DNA of 15,527 bases from CAYSND01 sp964642235 (lineage in GTDB: Bacteria; Bacteroidota; Bacteroidia; Bacteroidales; UBA932): contig CAZXOP010000039.1 in NCBI GenBank assembly GCA_964642235.1, forward strand, positions 1 through 15,527, in the 5' to 3' direction. This document shows, piece by piece, positions 1-6,713 of this stretch. The stretch's first letter is position 1, and each line of letters begins with the position of its first letter. The position numbers were made by a program, and so were the translations under genes. Under the pieces are notes generated by a model. The model searched no databases. It had not been told where the DNA came from and saw only the letters and a program-made list of their open reading frames with translations.

Positions 1-964
1 TAATAGCTCCGTGGAACCCTTTCAGGTCAGCCATCATAGAGCCCATCATACCACCTGGGAGGCCACAACCAACTAACAATGAGGACATCCTATAATTATC
101 AGGCTCAATAAAATAACCTAAATAATCATCTATAAAGGATTGGGTAAGCGTTCTTGCCTCCATATAGGCCTCCATATTTATAGGCTTTACCTTAAAACCA
201 TCATCAATAAGCATCTCCCTAATGGTAATAACATCGGGATGAATTTTACCCCAAGAGAGTGGCTCCATAGCCACATCAAGATAGTCAGCTCCTGCACGTG
301 CCACCTCAAGCATTGAGGCCACTGAAAAACCGGGGCCGCTATGACCATGATATTGAACTACGATATGAGGGTATTTAACCTTAATGGCCTTAGTAAGTCG
401 GCCAAGGAAAGCAGGCCTTCCGACACCTGCCATATCCTTTAAGCAGATCTCATCACAACCATACTCCACGACCTTATCCACGATACCCATATAATATTCA
501 ACCGAATGTACCGGGGAGTGGGTAATACTCAAAGCTATTTGCGAAATCATCCCCCCTTTTTTGGCTAAAACCACAGAGCCTTTAAGGTTACGATGGTCAT
601 TTAGCCCACAGAAAGAGCGTGAGATGTTAGTCCCCTGCTTTGCCTTAACTTTATACATAAGCTCTCTAACATCTTCAGGAACGGGATTCATTCTTAAAGC
701 ATTGAGACCGCGCTCCAACATGTGTGTCTGGATACCGGCTTTATTAAACGGAGCTGTCCACTCGCGAACAGCTTTATTTGGGTTCTCTCCGAATAGTAAA
801 TTTACCTGTTCGAAAGCCCCACCATTGGTTTCAACACGATCAAAGCACCCCATCTCTATAATCACGGGAGCGATCTGTTTTAACTGATGAACCATTGGCA
901 CGTACTTCCCTGAAGACTGCCACATATCTCGATATACGAGAGACAATTTAATTTCTTTAGACAT
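1..964 (-). CDS. Carboxyltransferase-domain protein, OadA/PycB-like (3' part beyond window)
   Basis: No gene symbol is given because the substrate cannot be assigned. The minus strand is open from an ATG at 964-962 to the window edge, giving 321 complete codons with no stop. The protein begins MSKEIKLSLVYRDMWQSSGK and has the layout of biotin-dependent carboxyltransferases (HMGL-like TIM barrel). The metal-site Asp is in the early YRD (D13). The probable carboxylated lysine is in CLKDMAG (K176). The metal-binding His pair is in QYHGHSG (H206, H208). The family (oxaloacetate decarboxylase alpha, pyruvate carboxylase subunit B) moves a carboxyl group between biotin and pyruvate. The signature is divergent: RDMWQS instead of the usual RDxxQS, and YHGHSG instead of the usual HTH-type motif. 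A C-terminal biotinyl domain, if any, lies outside the window. No convincing TAnnTTTG promoter is seen upstream. It runs opposite to everything else here. Confidence 0.85.
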   Translation of the reverse strand, partial: MSKEIKLSLVYRDMWQSSGKYVPMVHQLKQIAPVIIEMGCFDRVETNGGAFEQVNLLFGENPNKAVREWTAPFNKAGIQTHMLERGLNALRMNPVPEDVRELMYKVKAKQGTNISRSFCGLNDHRNLKGSVVLAKKGGMISQIALSITHSPVHSVEYYMGIVDKVVEYGCDEICLKDMAGVGRPAFLGRLTKAIKVKYPHIVVQYHGHSGPGFSVASMLEVARAGADYLDVAMEPLSWGKIHPDVITIREMLIDDGFKVKPINMEAYMEARTLTQSFIDDYLGYFIEPDNYRMSSLLVGCGLPGGMMGSMMADLKGFHGAI

Positions 965-1046
965 AGTGTAGAAAAAGGAACAAAATAGTGATGTATAATT
1001 TTAATGCCTGCGAATGTATATAAAATAGAATGAAAAAAAGAAGGTT

Positions 1047-1080
1047 TTTGGTGAAATTTAAGAAAAGGTTTCTATATTTG
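1047..1080 (+). promoter_or_regulatory. Promoter of tRNA-His (Bacteroidetes type)
   Basis: TATATTTG at 1073-1080 matches the TAnnTTTG -7 element, with TTTG at 1047-1050 as the -33 element. The spacer of 22 nt is slightly longer than the usual 19-21. Transcription should start near 1087, leaving a short 5' leader before the tRNA. Confidence 0.6.
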
Positions 1081-1136
1081 CAGTCCGTTGTAAAATCGGA
1101 AATTTTGCCGAACATGAAAAAAGGCAAAAAAAAGAA

Positions 1137-1220
<84 letters not shown>

Positions 1221-1235
1221 ATAGAACAGAAAAAG

Positions 1236-1270
1236 AATAGAGTCTCCGCAGGAGGCTCTATTTCTTTTTG
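1236..1270 (+). terminator. Intrinsic terminator after tRNA-His
   Basis: The arms AATAGAGTCTCC (1236-1247) and GGAGGCTCTATT (1251-1262) form a 12-bp stem with one G-T pair and a GCA loop, followed by TCTTTTT. A-rich sequence on the left side means it could also end transcription from the right. Confidence 0.88.
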
Positions 1271-1316
1271 TCCACGACTTAGAGGGAAAGCTTGCTTTCA
1301 CGAAAAGGAGTGGGCA

Positions 1317-1348
1317 AAAAAGAATTTCGCGAAGAGAAAATTCTTTTT
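1317..1348. terminator. A/T-flanked hairpin, possible bidirectional terminator
   Basis: AAAAAGAATTT (1317-1327) and AAATTCTTTTT (1338-1348) are perfect inverted repeats around a 10-nt loop. The stem is AT-only except for one G-C pair, so as a terminator it would be weak. It lies just after the tRNA terminator. Confidence 0.4.
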
Positions 1349-1399
1349 CTGTTCTATTAAGGACGCCCGCCGCCAGGCGAATGGGAATGCCGGAGGCCA

Positions 1400-1690
1400 A
1401 CTCCCATCTTTTCAGATACCCAGGTTTCAAACCACCCTATCCACAGCCCCTTACAAAGCGTATCCTCTGCAACCTGGGTCATCATACACAAACAACCTCC
1501 TCCCTTCCACTACCCAGGTTTCACGTCACCCCATCAACAGCCCCTTACAAAGCGTATCCTCTGCAACCTGGGTCAGCTTTCACATCCAATCCCATCATTT
1601 CAGATACCCAGGTTTCACGCTACCCTATCCACAGGCCATTCCAAGAGCACCTCTCTGCAACCTGGGTCATCATACACACACGAACCGAGC
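1400..1690. repeat. Three tandem hairpin units, 94-bp period
   Basis: Three 62-bp units lie at 1418-1479, 1512-1573 and 1606-1667. Each begins ACCCAGGTT and ends with its reverse complement AACCTGGGT. The spacing start to start is exactly 94 bp. The interior carries the same landmarks in all three, and copies 1 and 2 share a long stretch including CCCCTTACAAAGCGTATCC. The 32-bp linkers differ. Copies 1 and 3 share flanks (CAGATACCCAGG before, CATCATACACA after) that copy 2 lacks. An open frame through the region on the plus strand (1381-1761) has low-complexity composition and looks accidental. With the terminators, this accounts for most of the gene-free stretch 1271-1843. Its function is unknown. 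Confidence 0.85.
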
Positions 1691-1776
1691 TATTTCCCTT
1701 AAAGATTATTTATTGCTCTTTGAGTTGGCAAGACTACTATCATCGCGGGCAACTTTTTTAAGTACATAATTTTATT

Positions 1777-1784
1777 TAACTTTG
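1777..1784 (+). promoter_or_regulatory. -7 element of crcB promoter
   Basis: TAACTTTG fits TAnnTTTG exactly. A clear TTTG -33 element is not present; the T-rich stretch at 1753-1759 is at about the right distance. Transcription would start near 1791, about 50 nt before crcB. Confidence 0.5.
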
Positions 1785-1843
1785 GATGTAGAAACAATAA
1801 CATCACACTTCTCAAAGATTTAATAGATAACCTATAAGCAACT

Positions 1844-2221
1844 ATGACTATGTTGAAACAAATTATACTTGTTGGACTCGGAGGGGGAATAGGGAGTATA
1901 TTGAGGTTCTTGACTTCAGTGCTTACCGAAAAATACTACTCACATTCATTTCCACTTGCTACATTTCTCGTAAATATTTTGGGTTGTTTCCTCATAGGAA
2001 TCATCGTTGGGCTACTTGCCCACTCTGTGAATGTTAATGAAAACATGAAGTACCTCTTTGTGGTGGGATTTTGCGGAGGATTTACCACATTTTCAACATT
2101 TGCTTCAGAAAATTGGAACTTAATCAACAATCATAACTATTGGATGTCAGCACTTTATATTGGTTTAAGCGTGGTAGTGGGGATTGTTGCAGTGTGGGTA
2201 GGATTGTGGATTACTAAGTAG
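1844..2221 (+). CDS. crcB: Fluoride ion channel CrcB/Fluc
   Basis: CrcB (Fluc) proteins are small inner-membrane channels that let fluoride out of the cell. They work as antiparallel dimers. The 125-residue length is normal. Family marks are all present: GLGGGIGSILRF near the N-terminus (R21), the pore Asn in FLVNILGCFLIG (N44), and GFCGGFTTFSTF at 75-86 with the two pore phenylalanines (F83, F86). Four hydrophobic segments cover about 5-25, 38-60, 69-90 and 102-123. A second ATG two codons in (1850) is an equally possible start. It lies 30 nt before the WYL regulator and probably shares its transcript. I see no fluoride riboswitch upstream. Confidence 0.95.
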   Translation: MTMLKQIILVGLGGGIGSILRFLTSVLTEKYYSHSFPLATFLVNILGCFLIGIIVGLLAHSVNVNENMKYLFVVGFCGGFTTFSTFASENWNLINNHNYWMSALYIGLSVVVGIVAVWVGLWITK

Positions 2222-2251
2222 GAACTTATTGAACAATAAAACTTTAATACT

Positions 2252-3163
2252 ATGGATCAACCTAAAATAGAAAGAATGCTGCGACTGATGCAGCTACTTA
2301 CAGCCAACAACTCATATACTGTTGCCGACATTGCCTCCCGATTAGATATGTCAGTACGAACCATCTATCGTTATATCGACACATTCAGAGAAGCCGGATT
2401 TGTTATAAAAAAGAATGATGACTATATCCGTTTGGATAAATCCTCCCCCTACTTTAAAGACATTAGCGAATTAGTACACTTTACAGAAGAAGAGGCCTAT
2501 ATCTTAAAATCGGCTATTGAAAGTATAGATGAAACTAACCTGCTAAAACAAAATCTTAAAAAGAAACTCTCCACAGTATATAATTATAAAATCCTGGCTG
2601 ACTGCACTGTTAGCACTAAAAACAATAAGAACATCCAAAATCTTATCTCCTCTATCGAGAATGAACAACAGGCAATATTCAGAAACTACTCATCAGCCCA
2701 CGGAGATAATATCAGAGATAGATATGTGGAACCTTTTTCCCTTACCACCAACTACATGCAAGTCTGGTGTTATGACCTCGAAGATAATCAGATTAAACTA
2801 TTCAAAGTCTCAAGAATCTCATCTGTCGAATTATCACCTGAAAAATGGAAATTCAAAGAGTCCCACCAAAAAGGTTATATAGATATTTTCCGTATTCACA
2901 GCCCCGACACCACCCTAATAAAAATAAAGCTATCACTTAGAGCATATAGCCTTCTAATCGAAGAGTACCCCCTCTCTGCCCAGTTCATCGAGAAAATCTC
3001 CGATAACGAATGGCTACTCACCACAGAAGTCTGCGGCTACGAAGGAGTGGGGCGATTCATTATGGGACTATTAGAAGACATCGAGATAATAGAAAACAAC
3101 GAACTTAAACAATTCATAAAAAATAAGATAGAGACACAGTGTAAAAACTACAGGCTAACCTAA
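2252..3163 (+). CDS. HTH-WYL domain transcriptional regulator
   Basis: A 303-residue protein with the YafY-type layout. Residues 4-62 form an HTH_11-like winged helix, with recognition helix around SVRTIYRYIDTFREAGF (34-50). A linker follows to about 130. A WYL domain lies at about 133-195 (YVEPFSL, then VWCYD in place of the WYL triplet, then LFKVSRISSV). A WCX-like C-terminal domain begins about 222. WYL regulators bind a ligand, often a nucleic-acid signal, and many are found in defence islands and near CRISPR-Cas loci. Its target here is unknown. Downstream there is a set of repeated ATTATCAT sites (3185-3226) that could be its operator. It probably shares a transcript with crcB. Confidence 0.88.
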   Translation: MDQPKIERMLRLMQLLTANNSYTVADIASRLDMSVRTIYRYIDTFREAGFVIKKNDDYIRLDKSSPYFKDISELVHFTEEEAYILKSAIESIDETNLLKQNLKKKLSTVYNYKILADCTVSTKNNKNIQNLISSIENEQQAIFRNYSSAHGDNIRDRYVEPFSLTTNYMQVWCYDLEDNQIKLFKVSRISSVELSPEKWKFKESHQKGYIDIFRIHSPDTTLIKIKLSLRAYSLLIEEYPLSAQFIEKISDNEWLLTTEVCGYEGVGRFIMGLLEDIEIIENNELKQFIKNKIETQCKNYRLT

Positions 3164-3184
3164 ACATACTACTAGTTATTAAGT

Positions 3185-3230
3185 CATTATCATAGCTTTT
3201 GCACATTATCATAGATGAATGATAATATGC
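3185..3230. promoter_or_regulatory. Triple ATTATCAT site, possible operator
   Basis: CATTATCATAG occurs directly repeated at 3185-3195 and 3204-3214, 19 bp apart. An inverted copy ATGATAAT follows at 3219-3226. The second and third copies form a hairpin with 12-nt arms GCACATTATCAT and ATGATAATATGC, one mismatch. There is no T-tract, so a protein-binding site is more likely than a terminator. It sits between the WYL gene and the VWA promoter. Confidence 0.4.
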
Positions 3231-3264
3231 AAACAAAGATATAATATGCTCTTTATAAACACTG

Positions 3265-3298
3265 TGTCAAAAGTTGTCATTTTGGTGCCATAACTTTG
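3265..3298 (+). promoter_or_regulatory. Promoter of VWA-HIRAN pair with TGTCA direct-repeat box
   Basis: TGTCAAAAGTTGTCA at 3265-3279 contains two TGTCA half-sites 10 bp apart. Eleven bases later comes TAACTTTG (3291-3298), a perfect TAnnTTTG -7 element. No TTTG -33 element is at the usual distance; the box occupies that place, which suggests activator-dependent transcription. The same 15 bases with the same spacing occur before the cas operon (5246-5279). Confidence 0.6.
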
Positions 3299-3330
3299 CG
3301 TTAGGTTTAACAATTTAACACACAAAGATT

Positions 3331-4005
3331 ATGGAAAAAGACTACATTTACAATCTCGTTATTCTCGACGAGAGTGGCTCAATGGAATCAATCAAGCGCG
3401 CAGCAGTAAGTGGCTGCAATGAGACCATCCAGAGCATCCGTTCTATTCAAAAAGAACACTCAGAAACTCAAATACACTTTTTATCGCTTGTATCATTTAA
3501 TTCGTGTAATAGCACGAAGATCTTATACGATAAAGTTCCAATAGAGAACGCTAAAGAGCTGTCGTCCAAGGAGTACCTACCTGACAACTGTACCCCACTT
3601 TATGATGCTATGGGACTTAGTTTTAAGCACTTGCAAAACACCATTAACAAAAAGCAAAAAAACTCTGTGTTTGTTACAGTTATCACAGATGGACTCGAAA
3701 ACGCCTCCACCATTTTTGATGCCTGGAAATTAAACTCCATGATTAATGAGCTTAAACTAAAAGGGTGGACATTTGCTTATATCGGTGCGAATCAAGATGC
3801 TGTATTAGAGGGGGAAAAAATAGGCATTCAAAACACTATTTACTTCGAGGCTGATGAAAAAGGGACAAAAACCATGTTCGAACAGGCAAACACTCTACGC
3901 TCTTATTATGCTGACAAAGTTTCGGAAGGGGCATCAAGTGAAGAAATTAATGCAATTTTAGTTAAGGAGGGACTTAAGAAGGAGAAGAAAAACATTAAAA
4001 AATAA
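3331..4005 (+). CDS. VWA domain protein
   Basis: A single von Willebrand factor A domain fills most of the 224 residues. The metal-binding MIDAS site is complete: DESGS at 13-17 (D13, S15, S17), Thr in CTPLYD (T88), and Asp in VITDGLEN (D120). There is no signal peptide or membrane segment, so the protein is cytosolic. The C-terminus (about 195-224) is charged and ends lysine-rich. VWA domains usually mediate metal-dependent protein contacts and often assist a partner machine. Here the partner is most likely the HIRAN protein, whose gene starts 5 nt later. Its promoter has the same box as the cas operon. The precise role is unknown. Confidence 0.85.
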   Translation: MEKDYIYNLVILDESGSMESIKRAAVSGCNETIQSIRSIQKEHSETQIHFLSLVSFNSCNSTKILYDKVPIENAKELSSKEYLPDNCTPLYDAMGLSFKHLQNTINKKQKNSVFVTVITDGLENASTIFDAWKLNSMINELKLKGWTFAYIGANQDAVLEGEKIGIQNTIYFEADEKGTKTMFEQANTLRSYYADKVSEGASSEEINAILVKEGLKKEKKNIKK

Positions 4006-4010
4006 ATATT

Positions 4011-4382
4011 ATGGGACAAATTATGGGAAAATTTAGAGAAACTGAAGTTGAACAGGCTCCGGGACAGCGCCGTCACTATTTAACCACTCACATTGCCGGC
4101 TTTAGCTATTGGGATGGGTGTATTGTACTAGAAGAATTAAAAACAGGACTCGAACTCACCCTCGCCAGGGAAAAAGACAATGCCTTCGATCCTTATGCAG
4201 TTGCCATCTATTACAATAACAGCAAATTAGGTTTCCTGCCTCGTGGCGACAACCATGAAATTAGTAAATTTATCGAAATGGGGCACTCCGACATTTTCGA
4301 GGTGCGCATAAACCGCCTCAGCCCCGACCAACAGCCCGAAAGTCAAGTGGGAATTATCGTGTATATTAAGAGGAAGGATTAG
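4011..4382 (+). CDS. HIRAN domain protein
   Basis: A stand-alone HIRAN domain covers about residues 22-122 of 123. Visible marks are HIAGFSYWDG (27-36), LAREKDNAFDPYAVAIYY (51-68) and KLGFLPRGDN (72-81). HIRAN domains are small DNA-binding folds, best known from HLTF/Rad5 helicases where one binds the 3' end of single-stranded DNA. In bacteria they occur alone or fused to nucleases and helicases. This one carries no catalytic domain. A second ATG four codons in (4023) is an alternative start. It follows the VWA gene by 5 nt and almost certainly shares its transcript. A DNA-end-sensing role next to CRISPR-Cas is an inference only. Confidence 0.85.
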   Translation: MGQIMGKFRETEVEQAPGQRRHYLTTHIAGFSYWDGCIVLEELKTGLELTLAREKDNAFDPYAVAIYYNNSKLGFLPRGDNHEISKFIEMGHSDIFEVRINRLSPDQQPESQVGIIVYIKRKD

Positions 4383-4494
4383 ATATTAAAAGTAAATCCC
4401 CTCCAAACCAGATAAGGTAAGATGGGGAGGGTAGTTTCCGGAATGGTGCAATTAGGGTAAAATTTATATTGTAGGCAATAACAAAATAAAGAAT

Positions 4495-5211
4495 ATGAAA
4501 ATAGAATCACAAAACACTCTCTCACACCTTTTTCTTTATATTTATTTTAATGACTTAGAAAAAGTGATAGAGTTTAAAAATCAGTTCCCTGATATTTATG
4601 CTAAAAAAGAGCATTTTAATCTGGGTGGTAAGTTAGAAATTGATTTGAAAAAGTTGACTCTTTTCAATCAAGTGGTGTGGGATGATAAAAATTGGATAGA
4701 TGAAGCAATGCCATGGATCCAATTTAATAGACTGAAAACAGAAAAAATGTTAGATTTTTGGCAAACAGATATAGGCTCTCAAATGATAAACAGAGAAGAT
4801 GAGTATAATAAATATAATCGCTTTTTTTATTGTTCTGATCCTAAGGATAAAAAGGTTATAATACTGGACACTATACCTTATTTTTTAGAAAAAGGATTTC
4901 GTGAAATAGATTTAAGACTATACAACCGTGTAGCATGCTTTGATTTTAAAGAAGTAAAACAACTTTTAGAGCAGGGAGCAAAGTGTGATATTCATTTCTA
5001 CGAGGATGGAGATAGTAGCGCACTCTCTCGAATTGAAGAAGAGTGTTCCTTTTTAGCTTCTTGCGAAGTATTACCGGAATTTAAGGGATTTAATGAATTA
5101 GGGTATAGGGAAAAACATTACAACAAAAAAGCTACTATGATATTGTTTGGCAACTTAATTGGTTTGGCTGCCCACTTTTCTATGGCTCACCTATTACGCT
5201 CATATGCTTAG
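4495..5211 (+). CDS. Unknown protein, weak ankyrin-like stretch
   Basis: I do not recognise this 238-residue protein. It has no signal peptide. The middle is rich in charged and aromatic residues. Residues 142-166 (beginning LYNRVACFDFKEVKQLLEQG) resemble an ankyrin repeat helix pair, and residues 12-35 (around FNDLEKVIEFKNQF) may be another degenerate unit. The C-terminal 215-236 is hydrophobic (FGNLIGLAAHFSMAHLL) and might be an amphipathic or membrane-associated helix. It is separated from the HIRAN gene by 112 nt with no obvious terminator and from cas6 by 254 nt. Base composition is more AT-rich than the VWA and HIRAN genes. No function can be assigned. Confidence 0.6.
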   Translation: MKIESQNTLSHLFLYIYFNDLEKVIEFKNQFPDIYAKKEHFNLGGKLEIDLKKLTLFNQVVWDDKNWIDEAMPWIQFNRLKTEKMLDFWQTDIGSQMINREDEYNKYNRFFYCSDPKDKKVIILDTIPYFLEKGFREIDLRLYNRVACFDFKEVKQLLEQGAKCDIHFYEDGDSSALSRIEEECSFLASCEVLPEFKGFNELGYREKHYNKKATMILFGNLIGLAAHFSMAHLLRSYA

Positions 5212-5245
5212 TGCGGAATAAAATAATTGTTAGGAATATTAAAAT

Positions 5246-5279
5246 TGTCAAAAGTTGTCAAAAACGTGAGGTAGATTTG
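5246..5279 (+). promoter_or_regulatory. Upstream cas promoter with shared TGTCA box
   Basis: TGTCAAAAGTTGTCA (5246-5260) is identical to the box before the VWA gene, and TAGATTTG (5272-5279) again follows after exactly 11 bases. Here the repeat extends to two copies of TTGTCAAAA ten bases apart (5245-5263). The box covers the -33 region. It could be a second, regulated start for the cas operon beside the canonical promoter at 5330-5360. Confidence 0.55.
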
Positions 5280-5329
5280 CAAATGCCTTTTACACTCGGT
5301 ATTTAAGTGTTTATTAGGGAGTAAAAAGC

Positions 5330-5360
5330 TTTGAAAGTTGAGTTATGTTTATTATATTTG
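5330..5360 (+). promoter_or_regulatory. Canonical cas operon promoter
   Basis: TTTG (5330-5333), 19-nt spacer, TATATTTG (5353-5360): this meets the Bacteroidetes consensus in both elements and spacing. Predicted start is near 5367, giving cas6 a 5' UTR of about 100 nt. Confidence 0.7.
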
Positions 5361-5404
5361 GGGCAGTAAAAGAAAGATTGTAAAGTGTAAGAGATATGTA
5401 AAAA

Positions 5405-5444
5405 AATCCAACCTGATCTTCGATTACACTTGGAATGTAAAAAT
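5405..5444 (+). other. CRISPR-repeat-like halves in cas6 5' UTR
   Basis: AATCCAACCTGAT (5405-5417) matches repeat positions 6-18 (AATCGAACCTATT) at 10 of 13 bases. TTGGAAT (5430-5436), followed by GTAAAAAT, matches the right half of the repeat (TTGGAATTGAAAT). The two pieces are in repeat order but separated by 12 extra bases. TTACA/TGTAA (5424-5428 and 5436-5440) also frames a small hairpin, so chance is possible. Confidence 0.3.
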
Positions 5445-5465
5445 GTATTTTAAAATAATTATCAT

Positions 5466-6125
5466 ATGCGAATACATCTTGCTATATCACATCAAGGGAA
5501 GATAATTCCGTTTAGTCATCAACATTTGCTTACTGGTGTTATACATAAGTGGCTTGGACAAAATGAGTATCATGGCGATATATCGCTCTATTCATTCTCA
5601 TTATTGGAAGGGCTTACTACATTAAAACAAGGTTTTAAGCCAGGCAAACAAACTCTATCCATGTTTATAAGTGCATACCATGACGAGTTTATCAAGCAAA
5701 TTATTACAGGTATTAGGAAAGACAATTCAATGTTTTCAGGTTTGTCTGTTACTGATATCTTTATACAAGAAAATCCTGATTTATCAAATCAAAGTTATTT
5801 CTTTTTAGCAAGTCCAATATTGATTAAATTGAAGACCGAAGATAAAATAGAACATATTTTATTTGAGAATCCCATAGCTGATGAGCTACTAACTAGAAGT
5901 ATATTTAATAAAATGGCATCATGCGGTATAGAAGATGAAAGTTTAAAAATAGAATTCGACAAATCTTATAATGGGGCAAAATCAAAGTTAATTGACTATG
6001 ATGGTATTGGAAATAGAGCAAGTTTTTGTCCAATTACCATAAATGCTAACCCAACAACAAAAGCATTTATTTGGAACGTAGGAGTAGGTAATAGCACTGG
6101 AGTTGGTTTTGGTGCATTAAAATAA
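5466..6125 (+). CDS. cas6: Cas6 crRNA-processing endoribonuclease
   Basis: Cas6 cuts the CRISPR precursor RNA within each repeat and usually stays on the product in type I-B complexes. The 219-residue length is typical. The C-terminus has the family's glycine-rich loop, VGVGNSTGVGFGALK (205-219). The N-terminal IPFSHQHLLTGVIHKWLG (14-31) fits the first helix of the fold, where H20 or H27 would be the general-base histidine. Given the repeat in this window, the expected 5' handle is ATTGAAAT. It is the first gene of the interference operon and is followed after 6 nt by cas5. The start ATG at 5466 is well placed for the domain. Confidence 0.88.
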   Translation: MRIHLAISHQGKIIPFSHQHLLTGVIHKWLGQNEYHGDISLYSFSLLEGLTTLKQGFKPGKQTLSMFISAYHDEFIKQIITGIRKDNSMFSGLSVTDIFIQENPDLSNQSYFFLASPILIKLKTEDKIEHILFENPIADELLTRSIFNKMASCGIEDESLKIEFDKSYNGAKSKLIDYDGIGNRASFCPITINANPTTKAFIWNVGVGNSTGVGFGALK

Positions 6126-6131
6126 ATAATT

Positions 6132-6713
6132 ATGAAAGATCAGTTATATGTCGTGAAATATTCTGGACCATTTGGTTTTATTAAACCTTGGACGGCCGTA
6201 AGAGACAGCGAAACTTTTAGCCAACAGTTTCTTACGCCTTCTATTATAGAGGGGATTGAAAAGAAATTATTTCCGGAACTACTTTCAGAGAATGGTAGTA
6301 TTAAAAAAATTGTTCGGCATAAATTAAATTATAATAATGTCAGTCTACAGCAAGAACAGACTCAAACTAGAGGTTGGGAATATAAAAAAAGAGAAGGATT
6401 AATGATTAGAAGCAAAGCTATATTAACTCGTGGGGTAATAATAGAACCTATTTTATTACTTGCTTTTAATTCACAAGAAGATGCTGAAATAGCAGCTAAA
6501 CAACATATTTGTTTGTGTAGAAATGAAGATGTCCTTACGCCAAACAAGCTTATTCAAGAGATTTCTACCATTGAGTTTGATAAAATGCCAGGATTTGAAC
6601 TTCGTTTTGGTAAAACAGAGGAATCATTTTTAGTTGGATACAACCGATTTGATAATAATAAACCAATGTACGGCTGGATTGAAATTGAGGGTAAATGTTT
6701 AATAATGCAGTGA
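6132..6713 (+). CDS. cas5: Cas5 (type I Cascade subunit)
   Basis: Cas5 holds the 5' handle of the crRNA in the type I complex. The 193-residue protein begins with a short RAMP-like strand and loop, LYVVKYSGPFGFIKPWTAVR, then SQQFLTPSIIEGIEKKLF, which corresponds to the conserved 'tPs..rGi' helix of Cas5 (about 31-47). Beta-rich segments follow. Size, position between cas6 and cas3, and the absence of any other Cas5 candidate support the call. It is not close to the best-known Cas5 sequences; I think it fits the Cas5 group of the Porphyromonas-type ('PGING') variant, from memory. Its last 19 nt overlap the start of cas3, which suggests translational coupling. Confidence 0.72.
   Translation: MKDQLYVVKYSGPFGFIKPWTAVRDSETFSQQFLTPSIIEGIEKKLFPELLSENGSIKKIVRHKLNYNNVSLQQEQTQTRGWEYKKREGLMIRSKAILTRGVIIEPILLLAFNSQEDAEIAAKQHICLCRNEDVLTPNKLIQEISTIEFDKMPGFELRFGKTEESFLVGYNRFDNNKPMYGWIEIEGKCLIMQ

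Noticed and set aside
561..887. Plus-strand open frame of 108 codons
   Set aside because: It is antisense to the conserved carboxyltransferase gene, which has clear family motifs.
1714..1724. boxA-like TGCTCTTTGAG upstream of crcB
   Set aside because: It precedes the predicted crcB transcription start and a short coding operon, where antitermination has no clear use; likely chance.
1381..1761. Plus-strand open frame of 126 codons
   Set aside because: It runs straight through the 94-bp hairpin repeats; composition is Pro/His/Thr-rich and repetitive, as expected from the repeats rather than a protein.
1785..1843. Fluoride riboswitch before crcB
   Set aside because: The conserved GGnGATG start and pseudoknot partner were looked for and not found.
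4399..4431. CCCTCC/GGAGGG hairpin after the HIRAN gene as a terminator
   Set aside because: Only 6 bp with a 21-nt loop and no T-tract.
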